A stretch of 10,635 bases of DNA from DASUFP01 sp036274495. GTDB lineage: Bacteria > Bacteroidota > Bacteroidia > AKYH767-A > OLB10. Positions 1 to 7,621 of the stretch are shown piece after piece. Each line of letters opens with the position of its first letter. Position 1 is the stretch's first letter. The notes beneath the pieces were generated by a model, which was not told the DNA's origin, ran no database searches, and worked only from the letters and a program-made list of their open reading frames with translations. The stretch covers positions 1-10,635 of the forward strand of contig DASUFP010000124.1 in NCBI GenBank assembly GCA_036274495.1, given 5' to 3'. A program made the position numbers and the translations under genes.

Positions 1-967
<967 letters not shown>

Positions 968-1013
968 ATCTGCAGATGTTCAATGTGTTTTCTTTTGATA
1001 ATGTCATATGGTA

Positions 1014-1128
<115 letters not shown>

Positions 1129-1132
1129 TTTT

Positions 1133-1168
1133 AAAAAGCCCCTTTCGAAAGATCGGGGCTTTTTTTTT
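1133..1168 (+). terminator. Intrinsic terminator of the rRNA operon
   Basis: AAAAAGCCCC (1133-1142) pairs with GGGGCTTTTT (1155-1164) around a 12-nt loop, and the T run continues to 1168. It starts 4 nt after the 5S rRNA, so it is the natural end of the rrn transcript. The A tract before the stem also gives a T tract on the other strand, so it may work in both directions. Confidence 0.92.
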
Positions 1169-1185
1169 GCCACTATGAGATGGTT

Positions 1186-1220
1186 ATAAGTCGTAAGTCA
1201 TAGGTCATAAGTCATAGGTG
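1186..1220. repeat. Five tandem 7-bp repeats (ATAAGTC type)
   Basis: Five 7-bp units lie head to tail: ATAAGTC, GTAAGTC, ATAGGTC, ATAAGTC, ATAGGTG. Differences are confined to unit positions 1, 4 and 7. They sit just after the rRNA terminator and before the porin gene, with no ORF. The role is unknown. Confidence 0.8.
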
Positions 1221-1272
1221 ATTTAAGATATATTTTTGATTTTACAATATGTATGATCTATGACTTATGGCC
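1203..1272. repeat. Inverted repeat with arms in and after the 7-bp array
   Basis: Positions 1203-1219 match the reverse complement of 1256-1272 at 15 of 17 bases, with the 12-base core CATAAGTCATAG (1206-1217) against CTATGACTTATG (1258-1269). The 36-nt loop is AT-rich. The RNA could fold into a long hairpin in the leader region of the porin gene. The right arm ends 35 nt before the porin ATG. Confidence 0.65.
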
Positions 1273-1307
1273 ATTTCCTTTGAACATCCTATTCGTACCT
1301 TAGCACC

Positions 1308-3185
1308 ATGAATCCCCGGCGTTTTCTTTTGGGCCTCCTTTTGCCACTCATCCTTTTTTCGGCCCCTTCAAATGCTCAGGATTCTCTCATGTCTGCAACA
1401 CGATTCCAATTATCCGAATCCGGTGTGCTGCCCGCCGAAACTCACTTGCAATGGCCTGAAGATTCAGTGAAAATTACCGATGCACACCATTTTGACCTCC
1501 TTACACGAAAGATTCCGATAATAACACGCTCCGGTAACCTCGGAGGAGCCTCATTTAACCCTTTTGCGGAAACGGGCTCTTTTAAGCTTTTAGACGATGG
1601 ATTTAATGGATTTGATCCGTATCTCATCGATCCGCTGAAAAATCATTTTATGCTCCGGAATAAGCGATATACATCAATAAATTATCATCTGGGGTCGCGC
1701 AAAGAACAACACATTCGCGTCCGTCATGAACAGGTGATCCGTCCGGGATTTGTCGCAGGCCTCGATTACGGAGGACTCGGATCTCCCGGCGACTATTACC
1801 GGCAGTTGAATTCGGTGAGAAATTTTGACCTCTTCACACTCTATTCTTCCCGAACAGGCATTTACAGTCTCTATGCAAGTTATACTTCCAACAAGGTACT
1901 AAACCAGGAAAATGGGGGGATCATTTCAGATTCGCTCTTTGAAAATGCAGGTTCAAAAGTAGATACCAAAACACTTCCGGTAAATCTTAAAAATGCACAG
2001 GTGACTTATAAAACCCGCGACTATCTGCTGCAACAAAGGTTCCGGCTGGTCAAAACAACTGCCGCATCAGATACCGCTTCCGGTAAGCGCAATACCGGTA
2101 TTTTCCTGAACCAGTCAACCTGGTGGCAGCGACGATCACATTTGTTCGAATCAGCTGCAGCATCCGACTCATCCTATTTCGATTATTTTTACAATGACTC
2201 AACTGCAACTTATGATTCAAGTTTTTTCAATGACCTGAACAACAGACTTTCGTTACAATACCATTGGCAGGCCGGTAATGGCCGCTTTTTAGAAGTTTCG
2301 GCAGGCATTGCAAACCAATATTCCGAGTATTTTTCAGGTGATTCTACAGCCTATTGGTCTACAACTTCCGCTACAGCCGGTGTGCAATCGGCAGGACCTG
2401 TATGGGGTGCGTCAGCTGATCTGAACATGGGAATGGCCGGTGAAAATTCAGGCTCTTATATGTTCAGCGCCACCGGTTATTACCATCCGGATAGTGCAGC
2501 ATTACATATCGGCATTGCTCTCTGCAGTGCATCTCTGCCGCATACCGCTCAGGAACAATTTTATCATTCCAATCACTTCATCTGGAACAGGGCTGATGAC
2601 AATGAACAAAGAACTGATGTGAAGGCATTTCTTTCTATTCCGGATAATGAGTTTTCGGCAGAAGTGGAATACCTCCGGCGAAAAAATTATATCATTTACC
2701 ACGATTATGATTTCATGCCATCGCTCCAATCGAAACCGGTGAATTTGATGGCAGCACGAATTCATTATATTCAGCAACTTGGCAGGTTTGGATTTCCTCT
2801 GCAACTAATAGTGCAGCAGTCGGATGATGATGCTTCTATTCCTGTCTCGCCACTCGTTTTTAAGACCGGATTTTTTTACAAAAACCGGTTTTTTAAAAAG
2901 GCGCTCAACTTTTGCGCAGGCGCTGATGTGAGTATGGCTTCAAAATCGTTTGTTCAGGGTTATATGCCGGCAACAGGCAATTTTTATGTGCAGGATCAAA
3001 AGAAAACAGGAGATTATCCTTTTATCGATCTCTATGTGAATATGGGGCTGGGCACTGCAATACTCTTCATCAAAATTGAACACCTGAATTCCGGTTTTTC
3101 TACACGCGACTATTACGCTGCGTATCATTATCCAATGACAGGAAGAGCGTTCAAGTTTGGAGTGGTGTGGAACCTGGTGGACTGA
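1308..3185 (+). CDS. Putative outer-membrane porin (Bacteroidota 'putative porin' family)
   Basis: A 625-residue protein with a clear signal peptide: a basic start (MNPRRF), a Leu-rich core and a likely SNA|QD cleavage after residue 23. The rest alternates polar and aromatic residues, as in a large beta-barrel. The blocks NFDLFTLYSS (172-181) followed by YSLYASY and QENGG (200-204) are the signature I associate with the Bacteroidota putative porin family (Porin_10-like). The last strand, near FKFGVVWN (616-623), fits the C-terminal barrel strand. It should lie in the outer membrane, but the substrate cannot be read from the sequence. The ATG at 1308 begins directly with the signal peptide, and no good ribosome binding site is visible, as is common in this phylum. 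The gene stands alone after the rRNA terminator and converges with the AsnB-like gene. A T7 run (2871-2877) and a 14-bp palindrome (2880-2893) lie inside it without breaking the frame. Confidence 0.85.
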   Translation: MNPRRFLLGLLLPLILFSAPSNAQDSLMSATRFQLSESGVLPAETHLQWPEDSVKITDAHHFDLLTRKIPIITRSGNLGGASFNPFAETGSFKLLDDGFNGFDPYLIDPLKNHFMLRNKRYTSINYHLGSRKEQHIRVRHEQVIRPGFVAGLDYGGLGSPGDYYRQLNSVRNFDLFTLYSSRTGIYSLYASYTSNKVLNQENGGIISDSLFENAGSKVDTKTLPVNLKNAQVTYKTRDYLLQQRFRLVKTTAASDTASGKRNTGIFLNQSTWWQRRSHLFESAAASDSSYFDYFYNDSTATYDSSFFNDLNNRLSLQYHWQAGNGRFLEVSAGIANQYSEYFSGDSTAYWSTTSATAGVQSAGPVWGASADLNMGMAGENSGSYMFSATGYYHPDSAALHIGIALCSASLPHTAQEQFYHSNHFIWNRADDNEQRTDVKAFLSIPDNEFSAEVEYLRRKNYIIYHDYDFMPSLQSKPVNLMAARIHYIQQLGRFGFPLQLIVQQSDDDASIPVSPLVFKTGFFYKNRFFKKALNFCAGADVSMASKSFVQGYMPATGNFYVQDQKKTGDYPFIDLYVNMGLGTAILFIKIEHLNSGFSTRDYYAAYHYPMTGRAFKFGVVWNLVD

Positions 3186-3478
3186 CTTTTGAGTTCTCTT
3201 TAAAGAATGAATGCCTTTCGGCATAGATGAAATGCTGCCGTTTTCACTGCATTTAGCAGCATTGATTTCCCCTCAACCGTGTCGCTTTAATTGAGATAGC
3301 TTAGCGCAACTCCCATGCCGGTAAAAATCCATGATTACAGGGCGTTATGAGTGGAGTATAACTTGCCGTTCGCTACTTCACAAAATGTGACCCGATTCAA
3401 GTTCACAAGTATAATTTTTATTTCCGCTTGGAATAACATCACTGCAGTGCTGAGTGAGGTAAGCCACCAATTAAATTA
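3186..3478. other. Convergent intergenic region with two stem-loops, no gene
   Basis: This 293-base gap separates the converging porin and AsnB-like genes. It holds a small hairpin at 3211-3224 (ATGCC-TTTC-GGCAT) and a larger inverted repeat at 3231-3263. A 10-bp palindrome CACTGCAGTG lies at 3440-3449. No convincing gene is present: the one open frame starts with GTG and runs antisense into the neighbouring coding sequence. No classic T-tailed terminator is seen for either gene. Confidence 0.6.
3231..3263. terminator. Possible bidirectional stem-loop between convergent genes
   Basis: AATGCTGC (3231-3238) and GCAGCATT (3256-3263) form a perfect 8-bp stem around a 17-nt loop. The position between two convergent genes suits transcript ending, but there is no T tract after the stem on either strand, so a terminator role is only an inference. 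Confidence 0.3.
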
Positions 3479-4741
3479 TTACGTCTTCTGCTTCTTCTTT
3501 CTGGCAGCAGGAAACAGAACGTTGTTAAGGATTAACCGGTAGCCGGGTGAATTGGGATGAAGTGACAAGTCAGTAGGAGGGTCACCAACCAAATGCTGGT
3601 AATCCTCGGGATCGTGGCCGCCATAAAAAGTCCAGGTTCCTTTTCCGTATTCTCCATGAATGTACTTGGCTTCGTTGGCAGCTTTATTTTCACCCATGAT
3701 AATTACATTCGGCTTGATTACATCTTTATTAAATGCGGTTGTTTGTCCCATAAAGCCCATAATAACCTGCTCGTGATCCTGGCATAACATGGTCGGAACA
3801 ATGTCCCATTTTGCTGAAAAATCAAAAAGCGTAAAAAAGTCCTGGTCACGCGGCACACGGCGGGGCTGTTTAATATCAATATTTGAAAACTCGTACTCCA
3901 TCGGATTGGTACTTAGTTTAAAGTTCTGAAAAGCGAAACATTGAGAATAATCGAGTTTTGAATTATAATCGGGAGTAGTACCGTCACCATCATACATCTT
4001 TTCACAAATATCTAATCCCGCCGCAGCAAGTGCGATATCATACGAGTCGGTTCCTGAACACATGGTAAAAAGAAATCCTCCGCCTGCTGTAAAGTCCCGT
4101 ATTTTCTCTGCAACCGCCAGTTTTAATTGTGAGACCTTACTGAATCCCAGATTGTGGGCCATAGTTTCCATGGTCCGTACCTGTTCCTGGTACCATGCGG
4201 CATTTCGGTACATCGCATAAAATTTTCCGTATTGGCCGGTGAAATCCTCATGATGCAAATGAAGCCAGTCGTAAAGAGGTAATTTACCCTGGATGATCTC
4301 CTCATCGTAAATTACATCGTATGGAATTTCGGCATACGTCATGGCCAGGGTTACCGCATCGTCCCATGGCAATTTATTCTTGGGGGAATAGACTGCAATT
4401 TTGGGCGCTTTTTCCAGTTTTACGATCTCCATGTTTACACCCGGATCCGCAATTTCTGCTCTGATTTGCTCAGCCTGAACATCTGCAATAACCTGATAAC
4501 TTACACCACGAATGGTGCACTCTTTTTCGAGACTCTTGCTGTAAATAAACATAAAACTGCCGCCCCGGTAATTCAACAGCCATTCAACTTCCAGCCCTTG
4601 CACACTCAATTCCCAGTATGCGATACCGTAAGCTTTAAGATGGTTTTTCTGAGTCTCATCCATAGGAATGAGCAACTGCGAAGCCTGCAATCTGAAAACT
4701 GCAGCCATGGTAATCAAAAACAAAAGAATTCTTTTAATCAT
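3479..4741 (-). CDS. Secreted protein of the Bacteroidota family labelled 'asparagine synthetase B', function unknown
   Basis: A 420-residue protein if started at the ATG at 4741. An in-frame TTG at 4756 would add five residues ahead of a good signal peptide (MIKRILLFLITMAAVF, likely LQA|SQ cleavage near residue 20), so the ATG is preferred. From memory, close homologues in Bacteroidota carry the name asparagine synthetase B. The sequence does not support that activity: it has no N-terminal catalytic Cys2 and no SGGLDS-type ATP loop, and it is exported. It instead resembles an alpha/beta fold of the class I glutamine-amidotransferase or ThuA kind: PKIAVYSP (113-120), then GGGFLFTMCSGTD (220-232) with Cys228 at a possible nucleophile elbow, and HGEYGKGTW plus GGHDPED (362-380) holding conserved-looking His residues. 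PNSPGYRLILNNVLFPA ends the domain, and the tail is RKKKQKT. It follows dnaB on the same strand across a 9-bp minisatellite. No separate promoter is visible. Confidence 0.8.
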   Translation of the reverse strand: MIKRILLFLITMAAVFRLQASQLLIPMDETQKNHLKAYGIAYWELSVQGLEVEWLLNYRGGSFMFIYSKSLEKECTIRGVSYQVIADVQAEQIRAEIADPGVNMEIVKLEKAPKIAVYSPKNKLPWDDAVTLAMTYAEIPYDVIYDEEIIQGKLPLYDWLHLHHEDFTGQYGKFYAMYRNAAWYQEQVRTMETMAHNLGFSKVSQLKLAVAEKIRDFTAGGGFLFTMCSGTDSYDIALAAAGLDICEKMYDGDGTTPDYNSKLDYSQCFAFQNFKLSTNPMEYEFSNIDIKQPRRVPRDQDFFTLFDFSAKWDIVPTMLCQDHEQVIMGFMGQTTAFNKDVIKPNVIIMGENKAANEAKYIHGEYGKGTWTFYGGHDPEDYQHLVGDPPTDLSLHPNSPGYRLILNNVLFPAARKKKQKT

Positions 4742-4761
4742 GGCATTATAATTCAATTAGA

Positions 4762-4797
4762 CCCCATTCTCCCCATTCTCCCCATTCTCCCCATTCT
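4762..4797 (-). promoter_or_regulatory. G-quadruplex motif in the presumed 5' leader of the AsnB-like gene
   Basis: Four identical units give four GGGG tracts on the minus strand (4792-4789, 4783-4780, 4774-4771, 4765-4762) joined by three 5-nt AGAAT loops. This satisfies the usual G3+N1-7 quadruplex pattern. It lies on the sense strand of the downstream gene, 20 nt before the ATG. The motif is seen directly, while folding and any effect on translation are inference. Confidence 0.5.
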
Positions 4798-4941
4798 CAT
4801 CATTCTCTCCATTCTCTCCATTCTCCCCATTCTCATCATTCTCCCCATTCTCCCCATTCTCCTCATTCTCCCCATTCTCTCCATTCTCTCCATTCTCTCC
4901 ATTCTCCCCATTCTCTCCATTCTCCCCATTCTCATCATTCT
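4762..4941. repeat. 9-bp minisatellite, 20 exact-length units
   Basis: Twenty 9-bp units with no length change fill 180 bp. On the plus strand the units are CCCCATTCT (10 copies), CTCCATTCT (6), CATCATTCT (3) and CCTCATTCT (1). The first base and the last six (CATTCT) never change, and only unit positions 2 and 3 vary. The array begins at the base after the dnaB stop codon and ends 20 nt before the ATG at 4741. On the coding (minus) strand each unit reads AGAATG plus three bases, so every unit has an ATG after a purine-rich stretch. Units 1-4, nearest the downstream gene, are identical. The array is in frame with dnaB beyond its TAG stop and remains open until a TGA at 4753-4755. It creates long Met-Gly-Arg or Ile-Leu-Pro open frames that are not likely genes. 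Confidence 0.97.
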
Positions 4942-6471
4942 CTAAAACGGCATTCCCGAATCATCACCCATATCGTTAATCCTCGAACCTCGGGTAACTC
5001 TGTCGGGTTCGAATGAATTGCTGATAGCAAGAGGGCTCTCGTCACGGAATTCGAAGTCATCGGGATCAACGAACTTTGTAAAGTGACTGATAAATTTCAA
5101 ACGGATATCACGTAAAGCTCCGTTACGGTTTTTGGCAACGTTTACCTCGGCCATGCCAAGAGTTGAATTGGCATTTTCATCTTCACTTAAACCATAGTAC
5201 TCGGGACGATAAATAAACATTACCATATCAGCGTCCTGTTCAATAGCACCTGATTCACGTAAATCGGAGAGTTGAGGCTTCTTGGAACTACCCCTTGTTT
5301 CTACCGCCCGGCTTAACTGCGACAATGCTATTACGGGAACGCTTAACTCTTTAGCGACTGCTTTGAGTGACCGAGATATTAAACTGATTTCCTGCTCCCT
5401 GTTTCCTGTACGGTTATCGGTTCCGGCAACCATCAGCTGCAGGTAATCGATGATGATGCATTCTACCTTTTTTTCCGCAACCAGTCTTCTGCACTTTGCC
5501 CGAAATTCAAAAATTGATAGGGCAGGGGTATCATCTATGTAAATGGGTGCCTGTGTAAGAGGTTTGATTTTTGAATTTAGCTGTTCCCACTCGTACTGCT
5601 GCAACTGCCCTTTTCTTATTTTATCGGATGGAATCTCAGCTTCACTTGAAATGAGCCTGTTTACAAGCTGTAACGAAGACATCTCCAGACTGAAAAATGC
5701 AACCGGTTTGTTAAACATAACCGCGGCATTTCGTGCCATTGACAATACAAAAGCCGTTTTACCCATACCGGGACGAGCGGCGATAATAATCAGATCGGAT
5801 TTTTGCCATCCGTTGGTTACCCGATCCAGTTCGGTAAATCCACTCGGTACCCCGGTAAGTCCGTCAGATTTCTGGCTTGCCGCCTCTATTTCTGAAACGG
5901 CTTTCTTCAGGATTGCAGGTACACCTTCAAAATTTCTTCTCAGGTTACCTTCGGCGACAGCAAACAGATTTTTCTCTGCATTGTCAAGAAGTGTTAACAC
6001 ATCGGTAGCATCCTCATAGGCATCCCTGATGGTTTCACCGGAAATACGGATCAGCTCCCTTTGGATAAATTTCTGTAGGATGATTCGTGCATGGAATTCA
6101 ACATTTGCAGCAGATGCTATCCGTTGAGTAAGCTGACTAATGTAATAGGCACCTCCTATAATATCGAGTTTGCCTGCTTTCTTTAATGCATGGGTTACCG
6201 TTAAAATATCGATTGTTTCAGAACGCTGAAACAACTGCTGGATGATTGTAAATATTTCCTGGTGAGCATCTTTATAAAAACACTCCGGTTTTAAAATATC
6301 GATTACTGCTGTGAGCGCGTCTTTTTCAAGCATCAGCGCACCCAGCACCGCCTCTTCAACATCCACTGCCTGCGGAGGCAGTTTACCCATTTGTAAAGTG
6401 GAATTGGTGGCAACGGCCTGTTTGCCTGCAGTTCTTTTTCGTGTTCCTATCGATCCTTGTGATTCGCTCAT
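4942..6471 (-). CDS. dnaB: Replicative DNA helicase DnaB
   Basis: A 509-residue hexameric helicase that unwinds DNA at the replication fork. The N-terminal DnaB domain starts at about residue 31 (PPQAVDVEEAVLGALML) after a basic Ser/Thr-rich extension. A linker follows, then the RecA-like domain from about 205 (GVPSGFTELDRVTNGW). Visible motifs: Walker A ARPGMGKTAF (232-241), catalytic Glu263 in FFSLEMS, Walker B IIIDYLQLM (339-347), the H4 segment to IALSQLSRAVE (381-391), DLRESGAIEQDAD (403-415) and the arginine-finger region AKNRNG (446-451). Length is near the usual for the family, with no intein. The C-terminus ends in GDDSGMPF, like an SSB tail. It follows accA after 98 nt. A TAnnTTTG box (TAATTTTG, 6483-6476) lies only 4 nt before the ATG, so it would give an almost leaderless transcript if used. 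The TAG stop directly abuts the 9-bp repeat array. Confidence 0.98.
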   Translation of the reverse strand: MSESQGSIGTRKRTAGKQAVATNSTLQMGKLPPQAVDVEEAVLGALMLEKDALTAVIDILKPECFYKDAHQEIFTIIQQLFQRSETIDILTVTHALKKAGKLDIIGGAYYISQLTQRIASAANVEFHARIILQKFIQRELIRISGETIRDAYEDATDVLTLLDNAEKNLFAVAEGNLRRNFEGVPAILKKAVSEIEAASQKSDGLTGVPSGFTELDRVTNGWQKSDLIIIAARPGMGKTAFVLSMARNAAVMFNKPVAFFSLEMSSLQLVNRLISSEAEIPSDKIRKGQLQQYEWEQLNSKIKPLTQAPIYIDDTPALSIFEFRAKCRRLVAEKKVECIIIDYLQLMVAGTDNRTGNREQEISLISRSLKAVAKELSVPVIALSQLSRAVETRGSSKKPQLSDLRESGAIEQDADMVMFIYRPEYYGLSEDENANSTLGMAEVNVAKNRNGALRDIRLKFISHFTKFVDPDDFEFRDESPLAISNSFEPDRVTRGSRINDMGDDSGMPF

Positions 6472-6475
6472 AGTT

Positions 6476-6483
6476 CAAAATTA
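6476..6483 (-). promoter_or_regulatory. Possible -7 box ahead of dnaB
   Basis: TAATTTTG on the minus strand matches the Bacteroidota -7 consensus TAnnTTTG exactly. No TTTG is seen at the expected -33 distance, and the start of transcription would fall at or next to the ATG. It may be a chance match. Confidence 0.25.
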
Positions 6484-6519
6484 ACCAGAAGACGGGTCCT
6501 TACCGTCTGTAACAACGCT

Positions 6520-6549
6520 ATAAATTTATGAACAGTGCGCAGGGCGCAC
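6520..6549 (-). terminator. GC-rich hairpin between accA and dnaB
   Basis: GTGCGC-AGG-GCGCAC at 6535-6549 is a perfect 6-bp stem with a 3-nt loop, 20 nt downstream of the accA stop. Read on the minus strand it is followed by TGTTCATAAATTTATAG, which includes the perfect palindrome ATAAATTTAT (6520-6529) but no clean T tract. It could weaken read-through from accA into dnaB, mark an RNA processing site, or bind a regulator. Confidence 0.35.
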
Positions 6550-6569
6550 CTTAAAATTGTCTGAATGGG

Positions 6570-7526
6570 TTAGCCTTCAGAAAAGACCCCCATGGAACAG
6601 AATTTAGCGATGCGTTTTGCAACACGCTTATCGGGCTCCATTTCCATGAGTTTAGGTAATGTTTTAAGGATTTCAGCCTTTACGGTCTGAAACATTTTTT
6701 CGGGATTAGTGTGAGCCCCTCCCATAGGTTCTTTTATAATGCCATCAACCAGTTTCAACTCCTGCATATCTATAGCCGTAAGTTTAAGCGCATCGGCGGC
6801 CTTTTCTTTGTTGTCCCAGTTGCGCCATAGAATGGACGAACAGGATTCAGGAGAGATTACTGAATACCAGGTGTTTTCAAGCATGTATACTTTGTCACCG
6901 ATGCCAATACCCAAGGCACCGCCCGAAGCGCCTTCACCGATGATAATACAGATAACCGGCACTTTCAGGATCGACATCTCATAGAGATTTCTTGCAATGG
7001 CCTCACCCTGACCCCTTTCTTCGGCTTCGAGTCCTGGAAATGCACCGGGAGTATCGATAAAGGTGATAATGGGTTTATTGAACTTTTCGGCAAGTTTCAT
7101 CAGCCGCAAGGCTTTTCGATAGCCTTCGGGGTTTGGCATGCCAAAATTCCGGTACTGCCTTAATTTGGTGTTCGATCCTTTTTGCTGCCCGACAAACATA
7201 ATAGTCTGACCATCAATGGATCCAAAACCGCCTATCATGGCCTTGTCGTCTTTAACCCCACGATCGCCAAACAACTCAATAAAGTTGTTGTCGGTTACCG
7301 ATCGGATATAGTCAAGTGCATAAGGTCTTTCAGGATGCCTGCTTAGCTGTACCCGTTGCCAGGGAGTTAAGTTGCTGAATATCTCTTTGCGGGTATTTTC
7401 AATCTTTTTTTCAATTTCAGCAATCAGTTCCGAAGCGTTAACTTTTCCTTTATCAGCAATTTGCCGGGCTTTATCCAGCTGCTCCCTGAGCTCATCGAGT
7501 GGCTTTTCGAAGTCGAGGTGACTCAT
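6570..7526 (-). CDS. accA: Acetyl-CoA carboxylase carboxyltransferase subunit alpha
   Basis: With AccD, AccA transfers the carboxyl group from carboxybiotin on AccB to acetyl-CoA, making malonyl-CoA for fatty-acid synthesis in the cytoplasm. From the ATG at 7526 the protein has 318 residues, about the usual family length (319 in E. coli). The N-terminal part, LDFEKPLDELREQLD, is the typical helical start, followed by LSRHPERPYALDYI (61-74), GDRGVKDDKAMIGG (87-100), RNFGMPNPEGYRKALRLM (126-143), ITFIDTPGAFPGLEAEERGQ (154-173) and the oxyanion-type loop GEGASGGALGIG (198-209). A GTG at 7547 would add seven residues, but it overlaps the TATATTTG promoter box and has no counterpart at the usual N-terminus, so 7526 is preferred. 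It is divergent from ispE. Fusion with AccD is not seen. Confidence 0.97.
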   Translation of the reverse strand: MSHLDFEKPLDELREQLDKARQIADKGKVNASELIAEIEKKIENTRKEIFSNLTPWQRVQLSRHPERPYALDYIRSVTDNNFIELFGDRGVKDDKAMIGGFGSIDGQTIMFVGQQKGSNTKLRQYRNFGMPNPEGYRKALRLMKLAEKFNKPIITFIDTPGAFPGLEAEERGQGEAIARNLYEMSILKVPVICIIIGEGASGGALGIGIGDKVYMLENTWYSVISPESCSSILWRNWDNKEKAADALKLTAIDMQELKLVDGIIKEPMGGAHTNPEKMFQTVKAEILKTLPKLMEMEPDKRVAKRIAKFCSMGVFSEG

Positions 7527-7546
7527 GAAAATGATGTATTTGTTCA

Positions 7547-7554
7547 CAAATATA
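7547..7554 (-). promoter_or_regulatory. Likely -7 promoter box for accA
   Basis: TATATTTG on the minus strand is an exact match to the Bacteroidota -7 consensus TAnnTTTG. Its last base lies 20 nt before the ATG at 7526, so a leader of about 15 nt would result. No clear TTTG -33 element is found. A weaker match, TATTTTCG, lies on the other strand at 7596-7603 ahead of ispE, so this 95-nt gap may hold divergent promoters. Confidence 0.45.
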
Positions 7555-7621
7555 CAAGTAATTCGGGCGTCCCGGCAGGAGTCGCATGTAATGCTTATTT
7601 TCGCCTGATAGTAAGAGGGTT

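Noticed and set aside
2871..2893. T7 run plus 14-bp palindrome AAAAACCGGTTTTT inside the porin, considered as a phase-variation site
   Set aside because: The frame is intact, the T run is short, and the bases are explained by Phe, Lys, Asn and Arg codons. A 14-mer shared with 8562-8575 is AT-rich and probably chance.
3351..3542. Plus-strand 63-codon frame between the convergent genes
   Set aside because: It has a GTG start, no recognisable features, and its 3' third is antisense to the C-terminus of the AsnB-like gene.
4742..4756. TTG start at 4756 for the AsnB-like protein
   Set aside because: It adds only MNYNA before a clean signal peptide that begins at the ATG at 4741.
4753..4938. Minus-strand 61-codon frame of Met-Gly-Arg/Met-Glu-Arg repeats
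   Set aside because: It is the translation of the 9-bp array itself. It is kept as a speculative leader-ORF finding but not called as a gene.
4762..4941. CRISPR array
   Set aside because: The units are 9 bp in direct tandem with no spacers, so this is a minisatellite.
4466..4945. Plus-strand 159-codon frame ending in Ile-Leu-Pro/Ser repeats
   Set aside because: It runs antisense to the start of the AsnB-like gene and through the 9-bp array, which has no stop codon in any plus-strand frame. The frame is a by-product of the repeat.
5543..6019. 158-codon plus-strand frame opposite dnaB
   Set aside because: It is an antisense shadow of the conserved dnaB coding sequence and shows no domain of its own.
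7527..7547. GTG start at 7547 for accA
   Set aside because: It overlaps the TATATTTG promoter box and extends beyond the usual AccA N-terminus. The ATG at 7526 gives the family length.
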